The notes: generated from the letters alone by a model not told the origin. Shown: positions 9,200-18,625, counted from the first letter of the stretch. The stretch is DNA of 64,000 bases from an uncultured Sulfitobacter sp. (GCF_947502895.1 NZ_CANNBM010000004.1:1-64000), one strand, 5' to 3'. Numbers and translations: made by a program.

Positions 9200-10483
9200 A
9201 TGGAGAATATGACTGCGTTGATCGCAACCGCCCTGAGAAAGACCCGCCTTTATGCACGTAAGCTATGGGTGCGTGTTGTGTTGCTGGGGCTGTTGGCCTT
9301 TGTGGCGACGGCCATTAGCCAATGGGTCGAAATCTATATTCCAACCGAACTGGCACAAAGCCTTGATGGTGGTGCTGCAGACAGGCTGTTGCAGTTGATC
9401 GCCTCGGCGATGCTGGCGGTCACGATCTTTTCGATCACGGTCATGGTATCGGTCTATCAATCCTCTTCTACCCAGTGGACGCCGCGGGTGCATCGCCTGA
9501 TCATGCAAGACCGCACCACGCAGAATACGATGGCCGTATTCATCGGGGCCTATGTCTATGCGTTACTGGGTATCATCTTGAGGGAGTTGGGGATTTACGG
9601 CGATGATCGTGCCTTTGTACTGTTCTGGATGACGGTTTTTGTACTGGTCGTGATTGTCGTCTACCTGATCCGTTGGGTGTTGCATTTGCAGGGCTTTGGA
9701 CAGCTGATGGATACCACCCGGCAGGTAGAAAATGTGACACGCGCGCAATTCAAAGACCGTCTTGCGCGGCCATGCCTTGGCGCGCGTCCGCTTACAGAGG
9801 ACATACCCGAAGGCACCCGCGCCGTGCTGGCATGGGAGAGCGGGTACGTGAAACGCATATTCCCCGAGGCCCTGAACGCTGTCGCACAACAGCATGACGT
9901 GCGGATTTACGTGCCTACAAGCATCGGGCATTTTGTCTACGTGAACGCCCCGCTGCTGGAGGTCGAGAGTATTAGCGATGACCCTGACTGGGACACGCTA
10001 TGCGCCGATATTCGTGAGACGGTACATCTGGGCGATTTGCGCGGATATGAGCAAGATCCCCGATTTGGTCTGATTGTGATGAGTGAAATAGGCTCCAAGG
10101 CGCTGTCGCCGGGCGTGAATGATCCAGGCACCGCAATTGACGTGATAACGCGGATCGGGCGAATACTGTCTGATTACAAGGACGAGGCTGCATGCACACC
10201 TGAAACCCTGTTGGCGCATCTTTACGTGGCGCCGCTTGATCCTGCTGATCTGTTGCGTGATGGGTTAGGGGCCGTGTCGCGTAACGGGGCAGGGACGCTG
10301 GAAGTGCAGCAAAGACTACAGCAGACCTATCGCGCGCTCATGCGCCACCCTGACGAAGGCTTGTCGCGCGCTGCTGCGGATATGGCCCGAACAGAACTTG
10401 CCCGTGCGTTGGAGGTGCTTACATTTGCGCCTGACCGCGAAGCCCTGATCGCTTCGGCTGACGAAGAAGTGCGGCCCGAATAG
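9200..10483 (+). CDS. DUF2254 family membrane protein
   Basis: The 427-residue protein shows four hydrophobic segments in its first 170 residues (about 25-45, 68-90, 112-130 and 140-165), then a long soluble domain. The motifs SVYQSSSTQWTPR and the SPGVNDPGTAID segment near residue 310 match the DUF2254 family, whose function is unknown. The start at 9200 is uncertain; an in-frame ATG at 9209 is also possible. It sits between two similar demethylase genes on the same side as the second, but nothing in it indicates a shared pathway. Confidence 0.8.
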   Translation: MENMTALIATALRKTRLYARKLWVRVVLLGLLAFVATAISQWVEIYIPTELAQSLDGGAADRLLQLIASAMLAVTIFSITVMVSVYQSSSTQWTPRVHRLIMQDRTTQNTMAVFIGAYVYALLGIILRELGIYGDDRAFVLFWMTVFVLVVIVVYLIRWVLHLQGFGQLMDTTRQVENVTRAQFKDRLARPCLGARPLTEDIPEGTRAVLAWESGYVKRIFPEALNAVAQQHDVRIYVPTSIGHFVYVNAPLLEVESISDDPDWDTLCADIRETVHLGDLRGYEQDPRFGLIVMSEIGSKALSPGVNDPGTAIDVITRIGRILSDYKDEAACTPETLLAHLYVAPLDPADLLRDGLGAVSRNGAGTLEVQQRLQQTYRALMRHPDEGLSRAAADMARTELARALEVLTFAPDREALIASADEEVRPE

Positions 10484-10498
10484 CCCCCTTGCAAAGCC

Positions 10499-10515
10499 GC
10501 GACATAATCTGTCGC
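10499..10515. promoter_or_regulatory. Putative operator, perfect GCGACA-N5-TGTCGC
   Basis: Perfect 6-5-6 inverted repeat 71 bp upstream of the second dehydrogenase start and just after the DUF2254 stop. It has the same form and nearly the same distance to the start codon as the site at 9126. Confidence 0.65.
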
Positions 10516-10586
10516 AAAAGGCCTATCGGCCGCGCGGTTCGCACGCCACGTTGAGGGTGTAAATAACACTCAACAGGACCCATTCC

Positions 10587-13010
10587 ATGCGCACCCATGC
10601 TCAGGCCGTCATCATCGGGGGTGGCGTTATCGGCTGCTCCATTCTGTACCATCTTACAAAACTCGGGTGGACAGATGTCGTACTGTTGGAGCGGGACGAG
10701 CTGACATCGGGGTCTACATGGCATGCTGCTGCCAATATCCACGGATTGCATGACAATAATAATATCACCCGCATCCAGAATTATACGATGGATCTATACA
10801 ACGCGCTGGAGGCCGAGACCGGCCAGAGCTGCGGCGTCTTCCAACCTGGTAGTTTGTATCTGGCCCAGACAGAAGCGCGGGAGCACCAGTTGCGCTTGCA
10901 AGCGGCCAAAGCCAAATACTATGGGCTGAATTTCCATGAAGTAAGCCGTGGCGAGGCCGAGCGTCTGCATCCGTTGGTCGATTACGATGGCATCCGCTGC
11001 ATCATGTACGAGCCCTCGGGCGGCAATGTCGACCCTTCTGGCGTCACCAATGCCTATGCGGCAGGGGCGCGGCAGAACGGGGCCGAGATTATCCGCTTTT
11101 GCCCCGTTACAGGGACTGAACAGCAAGCGGACGGTACATGGATCGTACGCACTGAAAAGGGGGATATTGCCACACAATGGGTGGTGAATGCAGCAGGACT
11201 GTGGGGGCGTGAGGTGGCAGCACTTGCCGGAATTACCCTGCCTTTGCAACCAACCGAACATCAGTATTTCGTGACCGAGACTATTGCGGAGATTGCAGGC
11301 CTAGATCGGCGTTTGCCCTCGGTCGCGGATCGCGATGGCGAGTATTATTTGCGTCAGGAGGGTAAGGGCCTGCTGGTGGGGGCCTATGAAAAAGATCTGG
11401 TGTTCTGGGCGGAAGATGGCACGCCACAGGGCTTTGGACATGAATTGTTTGCAGATGATCTGGAGCGGATCGAAGACAACATGATGCGCGCAATTTCGCG
11501 TGTGCCCGCTGTGGGCGAGGCGGGGATCAAACGGGTAATCAATGGCCCGATGATCTGGTCGCCGGACTCTAACGTGCTGTTTGGCCCTGTGCCCGAGTTG
11601 CGCAATTATTTTTGCTGTAACGGGATCATTCCGGGGTTCAGCCAGTCGGGTGGTATGGGCCTGCTGGCGGCTGACTGGATTGTCACAGGCGAGACACGCT
11701 ATGACATGTTTGCATGGGATGTGGCGCGGTTCGGGGATTGGGCAGACAAGGCGTTTACCAAGGCGCGTGTCGGGGACCAATACGCCAACCGCTTCAAGAT
11801 ACACTTTCCCAACGAAGAACGCAGCGCAGGGCGTCCCGCCCGTATGCGCCCCATCCACGACACGCAGCGCGACATGGGGGCCGTGTTTGGTCTGAATTAC
11901 GGGTGGGAACATCCGCTGTATTTTGGTGAAGAGGTCGGCGCGACAGACCAGACCCACGGGTTCACCCGCCAGCCGTGGTGGGATGTAGTGGGTGCCGAAT
12001 GCAATATGCTGCGCGACAAGGCGGGCATCATCGACATCTCGAACTTCGCCAAATACCTTTGCAAGGGCGCGGGGGCCGAAGCCTGGCTCAACGCGCTTTT
12101 TGCCAACACCATGCCGCGCGAGGTCGGGCGATCGTGCCTGACGCCGCTGATTGGCAAGCGGGGCGGGATTGCGGGTGATTTCACAGTCACAAAGCTGGGT
12201 GAGGATGAATTCTGGATCATCGGCTCGGGCATGGCAGAGCGGTATCACCAGCGTTTCTTCAAAGAAGTGCCCTTGCCCGAGGGCACCACTTTCGAGAGCC
12301 GGACCGAAGCCATGTGCGGCTTTAACGTCGCAGGCCCCAAATCGCGCGAGATGTTGCAGCGTTTGACCAATACATCGCTTGCGACAGCTGATTTTCCCTT
12401 CATGCGCTCCAAATGGATCGAATTGGGCGGTGTGCGCTGTCTGGCGCTGCGGGTGTCATTCACGGGCGATCTGGGGTGGGAGCTACATTGTAGCGTGGAC
12501 CATCAGGCGGCCCTTTATGCGGCATTGGTTGCCGCCGGCAAAGATGTTGGTGCAGGCCCTGTGGGCAGCCGTGCGTTGATGTCGCTGCGTGTTGAAAAGG
12601 GCTATGGATCATGGGGGCGTGAATATAGCCCCGAATACTGGCCTCAAGAGGTTGGACTGGCGCGTTTGTGTAAACTGGACAAAGCATTTCTGAACTGTGA
12701 TGCGGTGACCGAGACAATGGCAAAGCCTGCTCGTGAAGAACTGGTTATACTGGCGCTTGACGCGCAAGAGACCGATGCGTCCAACGCAGATGCGACAGGG
12801 GGCGAGCCGATTTTCAAAGACGGTGTCGGGATCGGTCGCGTCACATCCGGCGCTTATGGCTATAGTGTCGGGATGTCGCTGGCGCTGGGATATGTCAAAG
12901 ACGCTAGCGTGGGGGACATGGTAGAGGTGATGGTGCTGGGTGTTGCGCATAAAGCGACGGTTCTGGCGGAGCCGCCGTTTGACCCCAAGGGAATGCGCTT
13001 GCGCGCATAG
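10587..13010 (+). CDS. Dimethylglycine/sarcosine dehydrogenase-like FAD and GcvT-domain oxidoreductase (paralogue 2)
   Basis: The 807-residue protein shares the layout of the gene at 6643-9060: GGGVIG at residues 11-16, SGSTWHAA with His46 as the likely covalent FAD site, a DAO domain and a C-terminal GcvT-like folate domain ending with the VLxxAPFDPxGxRLR-type tail. It differs after WHAA (ANIHGLHDNNN instead of GGFHTLNGD), near the active site, so the two probably prefer different methylated amines. AGGA lies 8 bp before the ATG. An operator-like inverted repeat at 10499-10515 precedes it. The assignment to the demethylase family is firm; the substrate is inferred. Confidence 0.9.
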   Translation: MRTHAQAVIIGGGVIGCSILYHLTKLGWTDVVLLERDELTSGSTWHAAANIHGLHDNNNITRIQNYTMDLYNALEAETGQSCGVFQPGSLYLAQTEAREHQLRLQAAKAKYYGLNFHEVSRGEAERLHPLVDYDGIRCIMYEPSGGNVDPSGVTNAYAAGARQNGAEIIRFCPVTGTEQQADGTWIVRTEKGDIATQWVVNAAGLWGREVAALAGITLPLQPTEHQYFVTETIAEIAGLDRRLPSVADRDGEYYLRQEGKGLLVGAYEKDLVFWAEDGTPQGFGHELFADDLERIEDNMMRAISRVPAVGEAGIKRVINGPMIWSPDSNVLFGPVPELRNYFCCNGIIPGFSQSGGMGLLAADWIVTGETRYDMFAWDVARFGDWADKAFTKARVGDQYANRFKIHFPNEERSAGRPARMRPIHDTQRDMGAVFGLNYGWEHPLYFGEEVGATDQTHGFTRQPWWDVVGAECNMLRDKAGIIDISNFAKYLCKGAGAEAWLNALFANTMPREVGRSCLTPLIGKRGGIAGDFTVTKLGEDEFWIIGSGMAERYHQRFFKEVPLPEGTTFESRTEAMCGFNVAGPKSREMLQRLTNTSLATADFPFMRSKWIELGGVRCLALRVSFTGDLGWELHCSVDHQAALYAALVAAGKDVGAGPVGSRALMSLRVEKGYGSWGREYSPEYWPQEVGLARLCKLDKAFLNCDAVTETMAKPAREELVILALDAQETDASNADATGGEPIFKDGVGIGRVTSGAYGYSVGMSLALGYVKDASVGDMVEVMVLGVAHKATVLAEPPFDPKGMRLRA

Positions 13011-13076
13011 GGGCGCTGCCCCGCCTTTGCCCATTCGGGCAAATACTCCCCGGAGGATTTACGGCCAAGAGAAATA
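13010..13076 (+). repeat. Dispersed 3'-UTR element, copy 1
   Basis: Starting at the last base of the dehydrogenase stop codon: a GGGGC...GCCCC hairpin, then a second hairpin TTTGCCC-ATTC-GGGCAAA (13026-13043), then CCCCGGAGGATTTACGGCCAAG and an A-rich end. The second half recurs on the other strand at 24254-24298, again just after a gene. It may act as a transcript end or as a mobile palindromic repeat. Confidence 0.65.
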
Positions 13077-13087
13077 GAGGTGCGGGA

Positions 13088-14395
13088 CTAGAGCGGTCGC
13101 ATTTTCAACTTGGTGATGCGGTTGCCTTCGCGTGCAAGTACCTCGAAACGGAAGCCGTGGAAGAGGAAGACCTGACCACGCGTGGGGATCATTTGCGCCT
13201 CATGGATCACAAGGCCTGCGACGGTGTTGGCCTCTTCATCAGGCAGGCTCCAATCATTCGCGCGATTCAGATCGCGGATGGTCATCGCGCCATCGACGAG
13301 GTACTGGCCGTCGCTGTCGGTTTTGACAGCGTGATCGGCCAATGGGTCAAATTCGTCTGTGATTTCGCCCACGATTTCTTCGAGGATATCTTCGAGGGTA
13401 ATCAGCCCCTGAAGCGTTCCGTATTCATCCACCACCAGCGCAAAATGCGTGCGGCGGTGCAGGAATTGACGCATCTGCTCGTCCAGCGTCGAGGTTTCAG
13501 GTACAAAATAGGGCTCCATCGCCACATCTGCGATGTCGAATTTCTTGAGTGAGGCCGCATCGCCTTCAGGCCCGCCAATTAGTTTGTACATCGCGCGCAA
13601 AAGATCTTTGGCGTGGATGACGCCAATGATGTTTTCGGGCTCATTGCGGTAGACAGGAAGGCGAGTATGGTTGGATTGCAAACACTGCTCAAGGATATCG
13701 GCGGGGGCGTTGCTGGCGTCGATCATCTCGATGCCGGAACGGTGCAACATGATTTCCTCGACCACCCGTTCGCGTAGGTCGAGTGCGCCCAAGATACGGT
13801 CGCGGTCTTCCTTCTCGACCACACCTTCGGAATGGCCCAGTTGCAACGCGCCTGCGATCTCTTCGCGTACGGCAAGGATGTTGCTGTCCGGATCGACAGA
13901 CACGCCCATCAGCCGCAACATGCCGCGTACCAACAGGCGCACCACGCTGACCACTGGTGCAAAGACCAGCACCACAATGCTTATGGGGCCAGAGACAAGG
14001 GCGGCCGCGCGTTCGGCGTTTGTGATGGCGTAGGTTTTCGGTAGTACTTCGGCAAAAATCAGGACCAGCAGCGTCATCACCAGCGTCGCAAGGGCAACCC
14101 CGCTTTCGCCGAAAAGGCGCGTGAACAGGGCCGTGGCCAGCGACGCGGCGAGGATGTTCACCAGATTGTTTCCCAACAGAACCGAGCCGATCAGCCGCTC
14201 GTTATCTTCGGTGATGCGCAAAGCACGTGCAGCACCGGCCGAGCCCTTGTCGGCCTGTGTGCGCAATTTGCCCCGCGAGGCGGCGGTCAGCGCAGTTTCG
14301 GAGCCTGAAAAGCAACCCGACAGTACGAGTAACAGCAAAATGATAGCAGTCGATATCCAGAACGCCGAGTCGACCGTTGCCTGTGGCATATCCAT
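13088..14395 (-). CDS. CNNM/CorC-HlyC family transporter-associated protein
   Basis: The 435-residue protein has an N-terminal DUF21/CNNM transmembrane domain (three or four helices in residues 10-165, with GCFSGSETAL and FAEVLPKTYA motifs), followed by a pair of CBS domains (about 210-330, ending with VVDEYGTLQGLIT) and a C-terminal CorC_HlyC domain. Family members are linked to magnesium or cobalt efflux and are often mislabelled haemolysins. It is transcribed divergently from the metallophosphoesterase, with 71 bp between starts. Its end faces the dehydrogenase gene and the repeat element. Confidence 0.9.
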   Translation of the reverse strand: MDMPQATVDSAFWISTAIILLLLVLSGCFSGSETALTAASRGKLRTQADKGSAGAARALRITEDNERLIGSVLLGNNLVNILAASLATALFTRLFGESGVALATLVMTLLVLIFAEVLPKTYAITNAERAAALVSGPISIVVLVFAPVVSVVRLLVRGMLRLMGVSVDPDSNILAVREEIAGALQLGHSEGVVEKEDRDRILGALDLRERVVEEIMLHRSGIEMIDASNAPADILEQCLQSNHTRLPVYRNEPENIIGVIHAKDLLRAMYKLIGGPEGDAASLKKFDIADVAMEPYFVPETSTLDEQMRQFLHRRTHFALVVDEYGTLQGLITLEDILEEIVGEITDEFDPLADHAVKTDSDGQYLVDGAMTIRDLNRANDWSLPDEEANTVAGLVIHEAQMIPTRGQVFLFHGFRFEVLAREGNRITKLKMRPL

Positions 14396-14466
14396 GTGGG
14401 AGACCTTTTTGATGATGGTGCTTCTGTTATGGGGGGGCTGATGGCTTCATTCAAGGAGGTGAGGGT

Positions 14467-15285
14467 GTGAAACACAGCGATTTAGGCGTGTTGAATGGCG
14501 ATCTGCTGCTGTTTGGCGGCCCCTATAGCAATGCACAGGCAACCACAGCGTTGTTTGCGCAAGCAACGAAATTGGGCGTTGCTGCTGATCATCTGATTTG
14601 CACAGGCGACGTGGTGGCCTATTGCGCTGGCGCGGCTGCAACTGTCGATGCAGTTCGAGCGGCGGGCTGTGTGGTTGTGGCGGGTAATTGCGAGGTGCAA
14701 CTGGCGCAAAATGCCGACGGTTGCGGCTGTGGTTTTGATGCAGGCAGCACATGCGATTTGCTGAGTGTCGCTTGGTATGCTTATGCGCGTGCGCAGCTGG
14801 ACGATGTCGCACGGGACTGGATGGCGCGATTGCCCGATGTGGTAACATTCACCCATCATGGACGGCGCTACGGCGTGATCCACGGCGGGGCCACAGATGT
14901 GGCGCGCTTTATTTGGCAGACAGATGGATCTGCGGTCTTTGATGAAGAGTGGGACGCGCTGGAGCGGCTTGTCGGCCCTGTTGATTGTGTGGTGGCGGGG
15001 CATTCTGGCCTGCCATTCATGCGCCAGACAACGCGTGGTTTGTGGGTGAATACGGGGGTTATCGGGATGCCGCCGCACAATGGCGCGGCGCAGACACATT
15101 ACGCGGTTCTCAGTGGTGGCAAGGTGGCGATCCACGATCTGACGTATGACGTTCCTGAGGCAATGGCGCATATGGAGGCGGCAGGTTTGCCATCAGAATA
15201 CCGCTGCGCGTTAAATAGTGGCTACTGGCCGTCAGAAGATGTCTTGCCAGATGCTTTGCGAATGGCTGTCTCGGATAGGGGATGA
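14467..15285 (+). CDS. Atypical metallophosphoesterase family protein
   Basis: The 272-residue protein has the calcineurin-like fold motifs CTGDVVAYC, VAGNCE, THHGRRYGVIHGG and VAGHSGLPF. The usual first metal motif (D-x-H) is replaced by GGPYSN at about residues 17-22, so two metal ligands appear to be missing. The start is a GTG at 14467 with a near-perfect AAGGAGGT site 6 bp upstream. A Cys-rich patch (GCGCGFDAGSTC, about residues 81-92) follows the GNCE motif. The 3' end overlaps xerD on the other strand by 64 bp. Family membership is clear; activity is uncertain. Confidence 0.75.
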   Translation: MKHSDLGVLNGDLLLFGGPYSNAQATTALFAQATKLGVAADHLICTGDVVAYCAGAAATVDAVRAAGCVVVAGNCEVQLAQNADGCGCGFDAGSTCDLLSVAWYAYARAQLDDVARDWMARLPDVVTFTHHGRRYGVIHGGATDVARFIWQTDGSAVFDEEWDALERLVGPVDCVVAGHSGLPFMRQTTRGLWVNTGVIGMPPHNGAAQTHYAVLSGGKVAIHDLTYDVPEAMAHMEAAGLPSEYRCALNSGYWPSEDVLPDALRMAVSDRG

Positions 15286-16199
15286 TGGTCGAGGACCAAC
15301 TCTGACAAGCGGGCCTCCAGCACATGAGTGTAGATTTCGGTAGTGGCGACATCCGCATGGCCCAGCATGGTCTGGATCGCTCGCAGATCGGCGCCGCCCG
15401 CCAGCAGATGTGTGGCAAAGGCGTGGCGCAGTGTGTGCGGAGTGACTTTGCCTGGGTCCACGCCAGCAGCCACGGCGATTTCCTTGATTAGCAAATAAAA
15501 GCGATGGCGGGTCAGATGCCCGTCTTTGCCCCGCGAAGGAAACAGATAGCGCGAGGGTGGTAATTTTTTCAGCGCGCGAGCGGCTTCGGTCTCGTCGCGC
15601 AAGCGTATCCAAAGCGCCAGCGCGTCGCGGGCATCGGGCGACAGGGGCACCATGCGTTCTTTGCCGCCTTTACCAAGGATCAACAGCAAGCGGGGATCGC
15701 CGCGTGTTGCGCTGACGGGCAGACCGACCAATTCGCTGACGCGCATACCTGTCGCGTACAATAGCTCCATCAGGCAGGTGTTGCGCACGCGGTCAGTTGT
15801 ATTGCGCCCTTGGCTGCGGGCCGCTGAAAGCAGGCGGTCCACTTCGTCAACGGACAGAATCTTGGGCAGGCGTTTGTCTTGGCCCGGGCCACTGATCTGA
15901 ATCGCGGGATTATCGCTGCGCAGCCCTTCTTCGAATGCAAAGCGGTAGATTTGTTTGATTGCGGACAGGCGGCGTGCGCGGGTGGATTTTGCCAGCCCTT
16001 GTGCATCGCAATAGACCAGATAGTTTTCCACCTCGCTACGGGCGGCGGTCTCAAAGCTGTGGTTTTGGCGCGCGAGCCAGCTGTCAAAGTCTTTTAGATC
16101 ACGGCCATAGGCCAGCAGGGTGTTCGTGGCAGCGCCCAGTTCGGCGGCTTGCGCTTCAAGAAACATGGATATCCATGACGAGGGTGCGCGGGCAGTCAT
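15222..16199 (-). CDS. xerD: Tyrosine recombinase XerD
   Basis: The 325-residue protein has an N-terminal SAM-like core-binding domain and a catalytic domain with the full set of tyrosine recombinase residues: Arg153 (GMRVSEL), Lys177, His255 and Arg258 (HTLRH), His281 (LGHADV) and nucleophile Tyr290. With XerC it would resolve chromosome dimers at dif. The start codon overlaps the stop of the upstream exported-protein gene (ATGA), so translation is likely coupled. XerD is preferred over XerC because of the length and GKGGKER/LFPS context, but separating the paralogues needs a tree. The 3' end overlaps the convergent metallophosphoesterase gene. Confidence 0.9.
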   Translation of the reverse strand: MTARAPSSWISMFLEAQAAELGAATNTLLAYGRDLKDFDSWLARQNHSFETAARSEVENYLVYCDAQGLAKSTRARRLSAIKQIYRFAFEEGLRSDNPAIQISGPGQDKRLPKILSVDEVDRLLSAARSQGRNTTDRVRNTCLMELLYATGMRVSELVGLPVSATRGDPRLLLILGKGGKERMVPLSPDARDALALWIRLRDETEAARALKKLPPSRYLFPSRGKDGHLTRHRFYLLIKEIAVAAGVDPGKVTPHTLRHAFATHLLAGGADLRAIQTMLGHADVATTEIYTHVLEARLSELVLDHHPLSETAIRKASGKTSSDGQ

Positions 16200-17794
16200 A
16201 GCGAACGCTCCAGCAGCAGGATTTGCAGCGCGGTGCGACGGGCTGTGTCTTCGAGTCCCAAAGCGCGCAGCGTTCCCAACGCCTCGCGAAGTGCGCGGCT
16301 ATCGCCGCGAATACCGTCGCGCAGGCTGTCCAATGTGGCTATCAGGGCCTCGCCCAAGCGGCCGTTCTTGGCCATCTCGATCCATTCATCGCGCGGCGCG
16401 GGGGCGGCGAAAGCGTCAAATATCGCACGGGGCAAGGCAGTGGTGGGGGCGTCTTTTGGCACGTCCCCTGTCGCTACGGCGCGGATAAGGTCTGTGTTCG
16501 GACCCAATGATAGCGTGTCGGGCAGATTGACTGCGACAGTTTCATAAGCGGGAGAGAGCAACCCTATGCGGGCTTGAACGCGTGCGGAGTTGCCTTTAAG
16601 TTCAAGGCCTTCCAGACGCGCTTGGAAGGCCGTTGCAAAGCTCACTTCAACGCCTGCGCGCTTCATCTCGCGCCAGACTGCGGGAAGGGTTTTGGCGACA
16701 GCATCGGCGCTGCTTGTCTCAAGGGCTGTGTCAAACCGCTGCACGGTGCGCACACGGTCCCATATCCCACCCGAAGCGGCAGGCTTTCTATCGGTATAAA
16801 GGCCCAACAACCGATTGTCGGGTAGCGCGCCTGCACGGGTCAAACGCTCGGCTGCTTCCAGCTGTGATTTCCAGCCGGCTATATCGCGTAGATCAGCCAC
16901 CGCATAGGCGCGGGGCAAGGGGCCGGTGGGCAGCGCCTCTCCTATTGTTTCAAAAAGACGGAATATAAGCGGGTCTGGCTTGCGCGGAACGGGAAGGGGG
17001 GCTGCGTCCTCGAAGAAATCGGGGTTGAGGAACCTGTCCAGCACATCCAGCTTTTCCCGCGGCAGCAGCTTGAGCGCCTTGGCCGAGCCGAATGTGAGGG
17101 CAGCTGTATCCCAGTCGCCACCTCGTGCAGCACAGAAAATACGCAATCCCGCGTCTTGGGTAAGGTACGGGGCGCGTGACAATGCTCCACAGGCGGTGTC
17201 TTCGGTCCCCACCAACATGCTCAGCTGCGCCCAATCGTCGAAAAGGGTGCGGGATGTCGCGGCACCTGCCTGCTCGGCCAACGCGAGCGCCGGATCAACC
17301 GCGCCAAGGTCCATGAGTTTTTGCACACGCGCACGGGTCAGAATGTCTTGGGCCGCAGGATCACCGTTGGGTGCGGCCACTTCGGCCAGCAAAATCGTAA
17401 ACAACAGCGCATTGGGGGCGGGCAATTCCAGCTCTGGCAGCGATTTGAGGCTGCGTGCAAGAGCGGCGGCATCACTGCGCGCCCATAAATCGGGCTTCAT
17501 GCCTGTGATGGACGCGGGCACCAACCCTACGTTTCTTGGCGCGGCGGCATCAAGGGGAAGTGTGGTCACTGTTGGTGCTGTGGCGCTATCCGTGACTGCC
17601 GGCTCGTCTATGACTTTGGGTTTTTTGGAGGTCTGTTTTATCGGAGCGCGGGGCAGTTCGGCACGTGGGGACGGGCTATCAAGCCAATCAATAACCGATA
17701 AAGGGGCGTTTGTTTGTGCCACGGCGCTGCCTGCCACAGGCAAGAAAATGCCGATTGCCGCCGCGCGCCAGACAGACAAGGCTGAGCGGGCCAT
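16196..17794 (-). CDS. Exported protein of unknown function
   Basis: I do not recognise a named domain. Starting at ATG 17794 the 532-residue product begins MARSALSVWRAAAIGIFLP and has a credible signal peptide ending near AVAQ. The mature part is Ala- and Leu-rich, helical, with low complexity near residues 50-90 (Lys/Pro/Val) and no Cys-based motif. The longer frame to 17917 lacks any sensible N-terminus. It lies 4 bp after the 50-residue gene and overlaps xerD by 4 bp, so all three form one operon opposite aroK. A periplasmic or envelope role is a guess from the signal sequence. Confidence 0.7.
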   Translation of the reverse strand: MARSALSVWRAAAIGIFLPVAGSAVAQTNAPLSVIDWLDSPSPRAELPRAPIKQTSKKPKVIDEPAVTDSATAPTVTTLPLDAAAPRNVGLVPASITGMKPDLWARSDAAALARSLKSLPELELPAPNALLFTILLAEVAAPNGDPAAQDILTRARVQKLMDLGAVDPALALAEQAGAATSRTLFDDWAQLSMLVGTEDTACGALSRAPYLTQDAGLRIFCAARGGDWDTAALTFGSAKALKLLPREKLDVLDRFLNPDFFEDAAPLPVPRKPDPLIFRLFETIGEALPTGPLPRAYAVADLRDIAGWKSQLEAAERLTRAGALPDNRLLGLYTDRKPAASGGIWDRVRTVQRFDTALETSSADAVAKTLPAVWREMKRAGVEVSFATAFQARLEGLELKGNSARVQARIGLLSPAYETVAVNLPDTLSLGPNTDLIRAVATGDVPKDAPTTALPRAIFDAFAAPAPRDEWIEMAKNGRLGEALIATLDSLRDGIRGDSRALREALGTLRALGLEDTARRTALQILLLERSL

Positions 17795-17798
17795 TGCG

Positions 17799-17951
17799 CT
17801 ACTGGCCCTCCAGCGTAACGGGCATGCGTATTTCCTCGGTGGGCGGGGCAAAATCAATGCCCAGTTCCGGCCCGACATAGGCAAAGCCCACAAGCCCGAT
17901 GAATCCGAGAATCGCAAGGATAAACAGAAGCTTGAATAGTTTGCCTAACAT
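17799..17951 (-). CDS. Small single-helix membrane protein (50 residues)
   Basis: ATG at 17951, stop at 17799. The product starts MLGKLFKLLFILAILGFIGL, an N-terminal membrane helix of about 20 residues with two flanking Lys, followed by a short acidic/proline tail ending MPVTLEGQ. It is the first gene of the operon with the exported protein and xerD, and starts 77 bp from the divergent aroK. Tight spacing (4 bp to the next start) and good codon use support it as real. The function is unknown. Confidence 0.7.
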   Translation of the reverse strand: MLGKLFKLLFILAILGFIGLVGFAYVGPELGIDFAPPTEEIRMPVTLEGQ

Positions 17952-18028
17952 AAGTGCCTGCCTGATTTGCCATTATTTTCACAAACTATATATGGCCTTT
18001 TCGGTAAGATCACGTCATTCAGAGAGAA

Positions 18029-18625
18029 ATGCGTGAAATTGATCCTCCCACGGCTGACATCCGCCGACAGACCCCGCCATACCGTTTGAAAAAAACGGTA
18101 GCTTTGGTGGGTATGATGGGTGCGGGCAAGACGGCTGTGGGCCGTGCCGTGGCCCTTAAACTGGGGGTGCCGTTTCTCGATAGTGATGCCGAGATAGAAG
18201 CAGCGGCGAACCAATCGGTCCCCGAGATATTCCAGCGCGACGGCGAGGTGTTTTTCCGCAAACGCGAGACCGAAGTGATACGGCGGTTGCTGGAAACCCA
18301 AAGTGGTATTCTCTCCACTGGCGGTGGTGCCTATCTGGCAGAAATAAACCGCGACAATATCCGCCAAAAAGGTGTGGCGCTGTGGCTGGATGCGGATCTG
18401 GACCTGTTGTGGAGCCGTGTGCGCCATAAAGACACCCGCCCGTTGCTGCGTACAGCCAACCCCCGCGCCACGCTTGGTGCGATATTTGACGCGCGGACCC
18501 CAATTTATAGGCTGGCCGAGCTGCGTGTGGCCTGTGGAGACAACCTGTCGATAGATGCAATGGCCGAGCGTGTGATCGAGACATTGCTGACACGTAATGA
18601 TGTTTTGGAGCGTCTGGATGCTTGA
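18029..18625 (+). CDS. aroK: Shikimate kinase
   Basis: The 198-residue protein carries the P-loop GMMGAGKT (residues 28-35), the shikimate-binding LDSDAEIE segment, the STGGGAYL motif and RPLL lid arginine. It phosphorylates shikimate with ATP in aromatic amino acid synthesis in the cytoplasm. A 22-residue N-terminal extension precedes the fold. aroB follows with an 8-bp overlap, giving the aroK-aroB pair common in proteobacteria. Confidence 0.95.
   Translation: MREIDPPTADIRRQTPPYRLKKTVALVGMMGAGKTAVGRAVALKLGVPFLDSDAEIEAAANQSVPEIFQRDGEVFFRKRETEVIRRLLETQSGILSTGGGAYLAEINRDNIRQKGVALWLDADLDLLWSRVRHKDTRPLLRTANPRATLGAIFDARTPIYRLAELRVACGDNLSIDAMAERVIETLLTRNDVLERLDA

Noticed and set aside
11301..12248. 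315-codon minus-strand frame
   Set aside because: It is the shadow of the second dehydrogenase gene; no ribosome site or family match.
16926..17939. 337-codon plus-strand frame
   Set aside because: Antisense to the exported-protein gene and made of Ala/Arg/Ser-rich sequence without domain signs.
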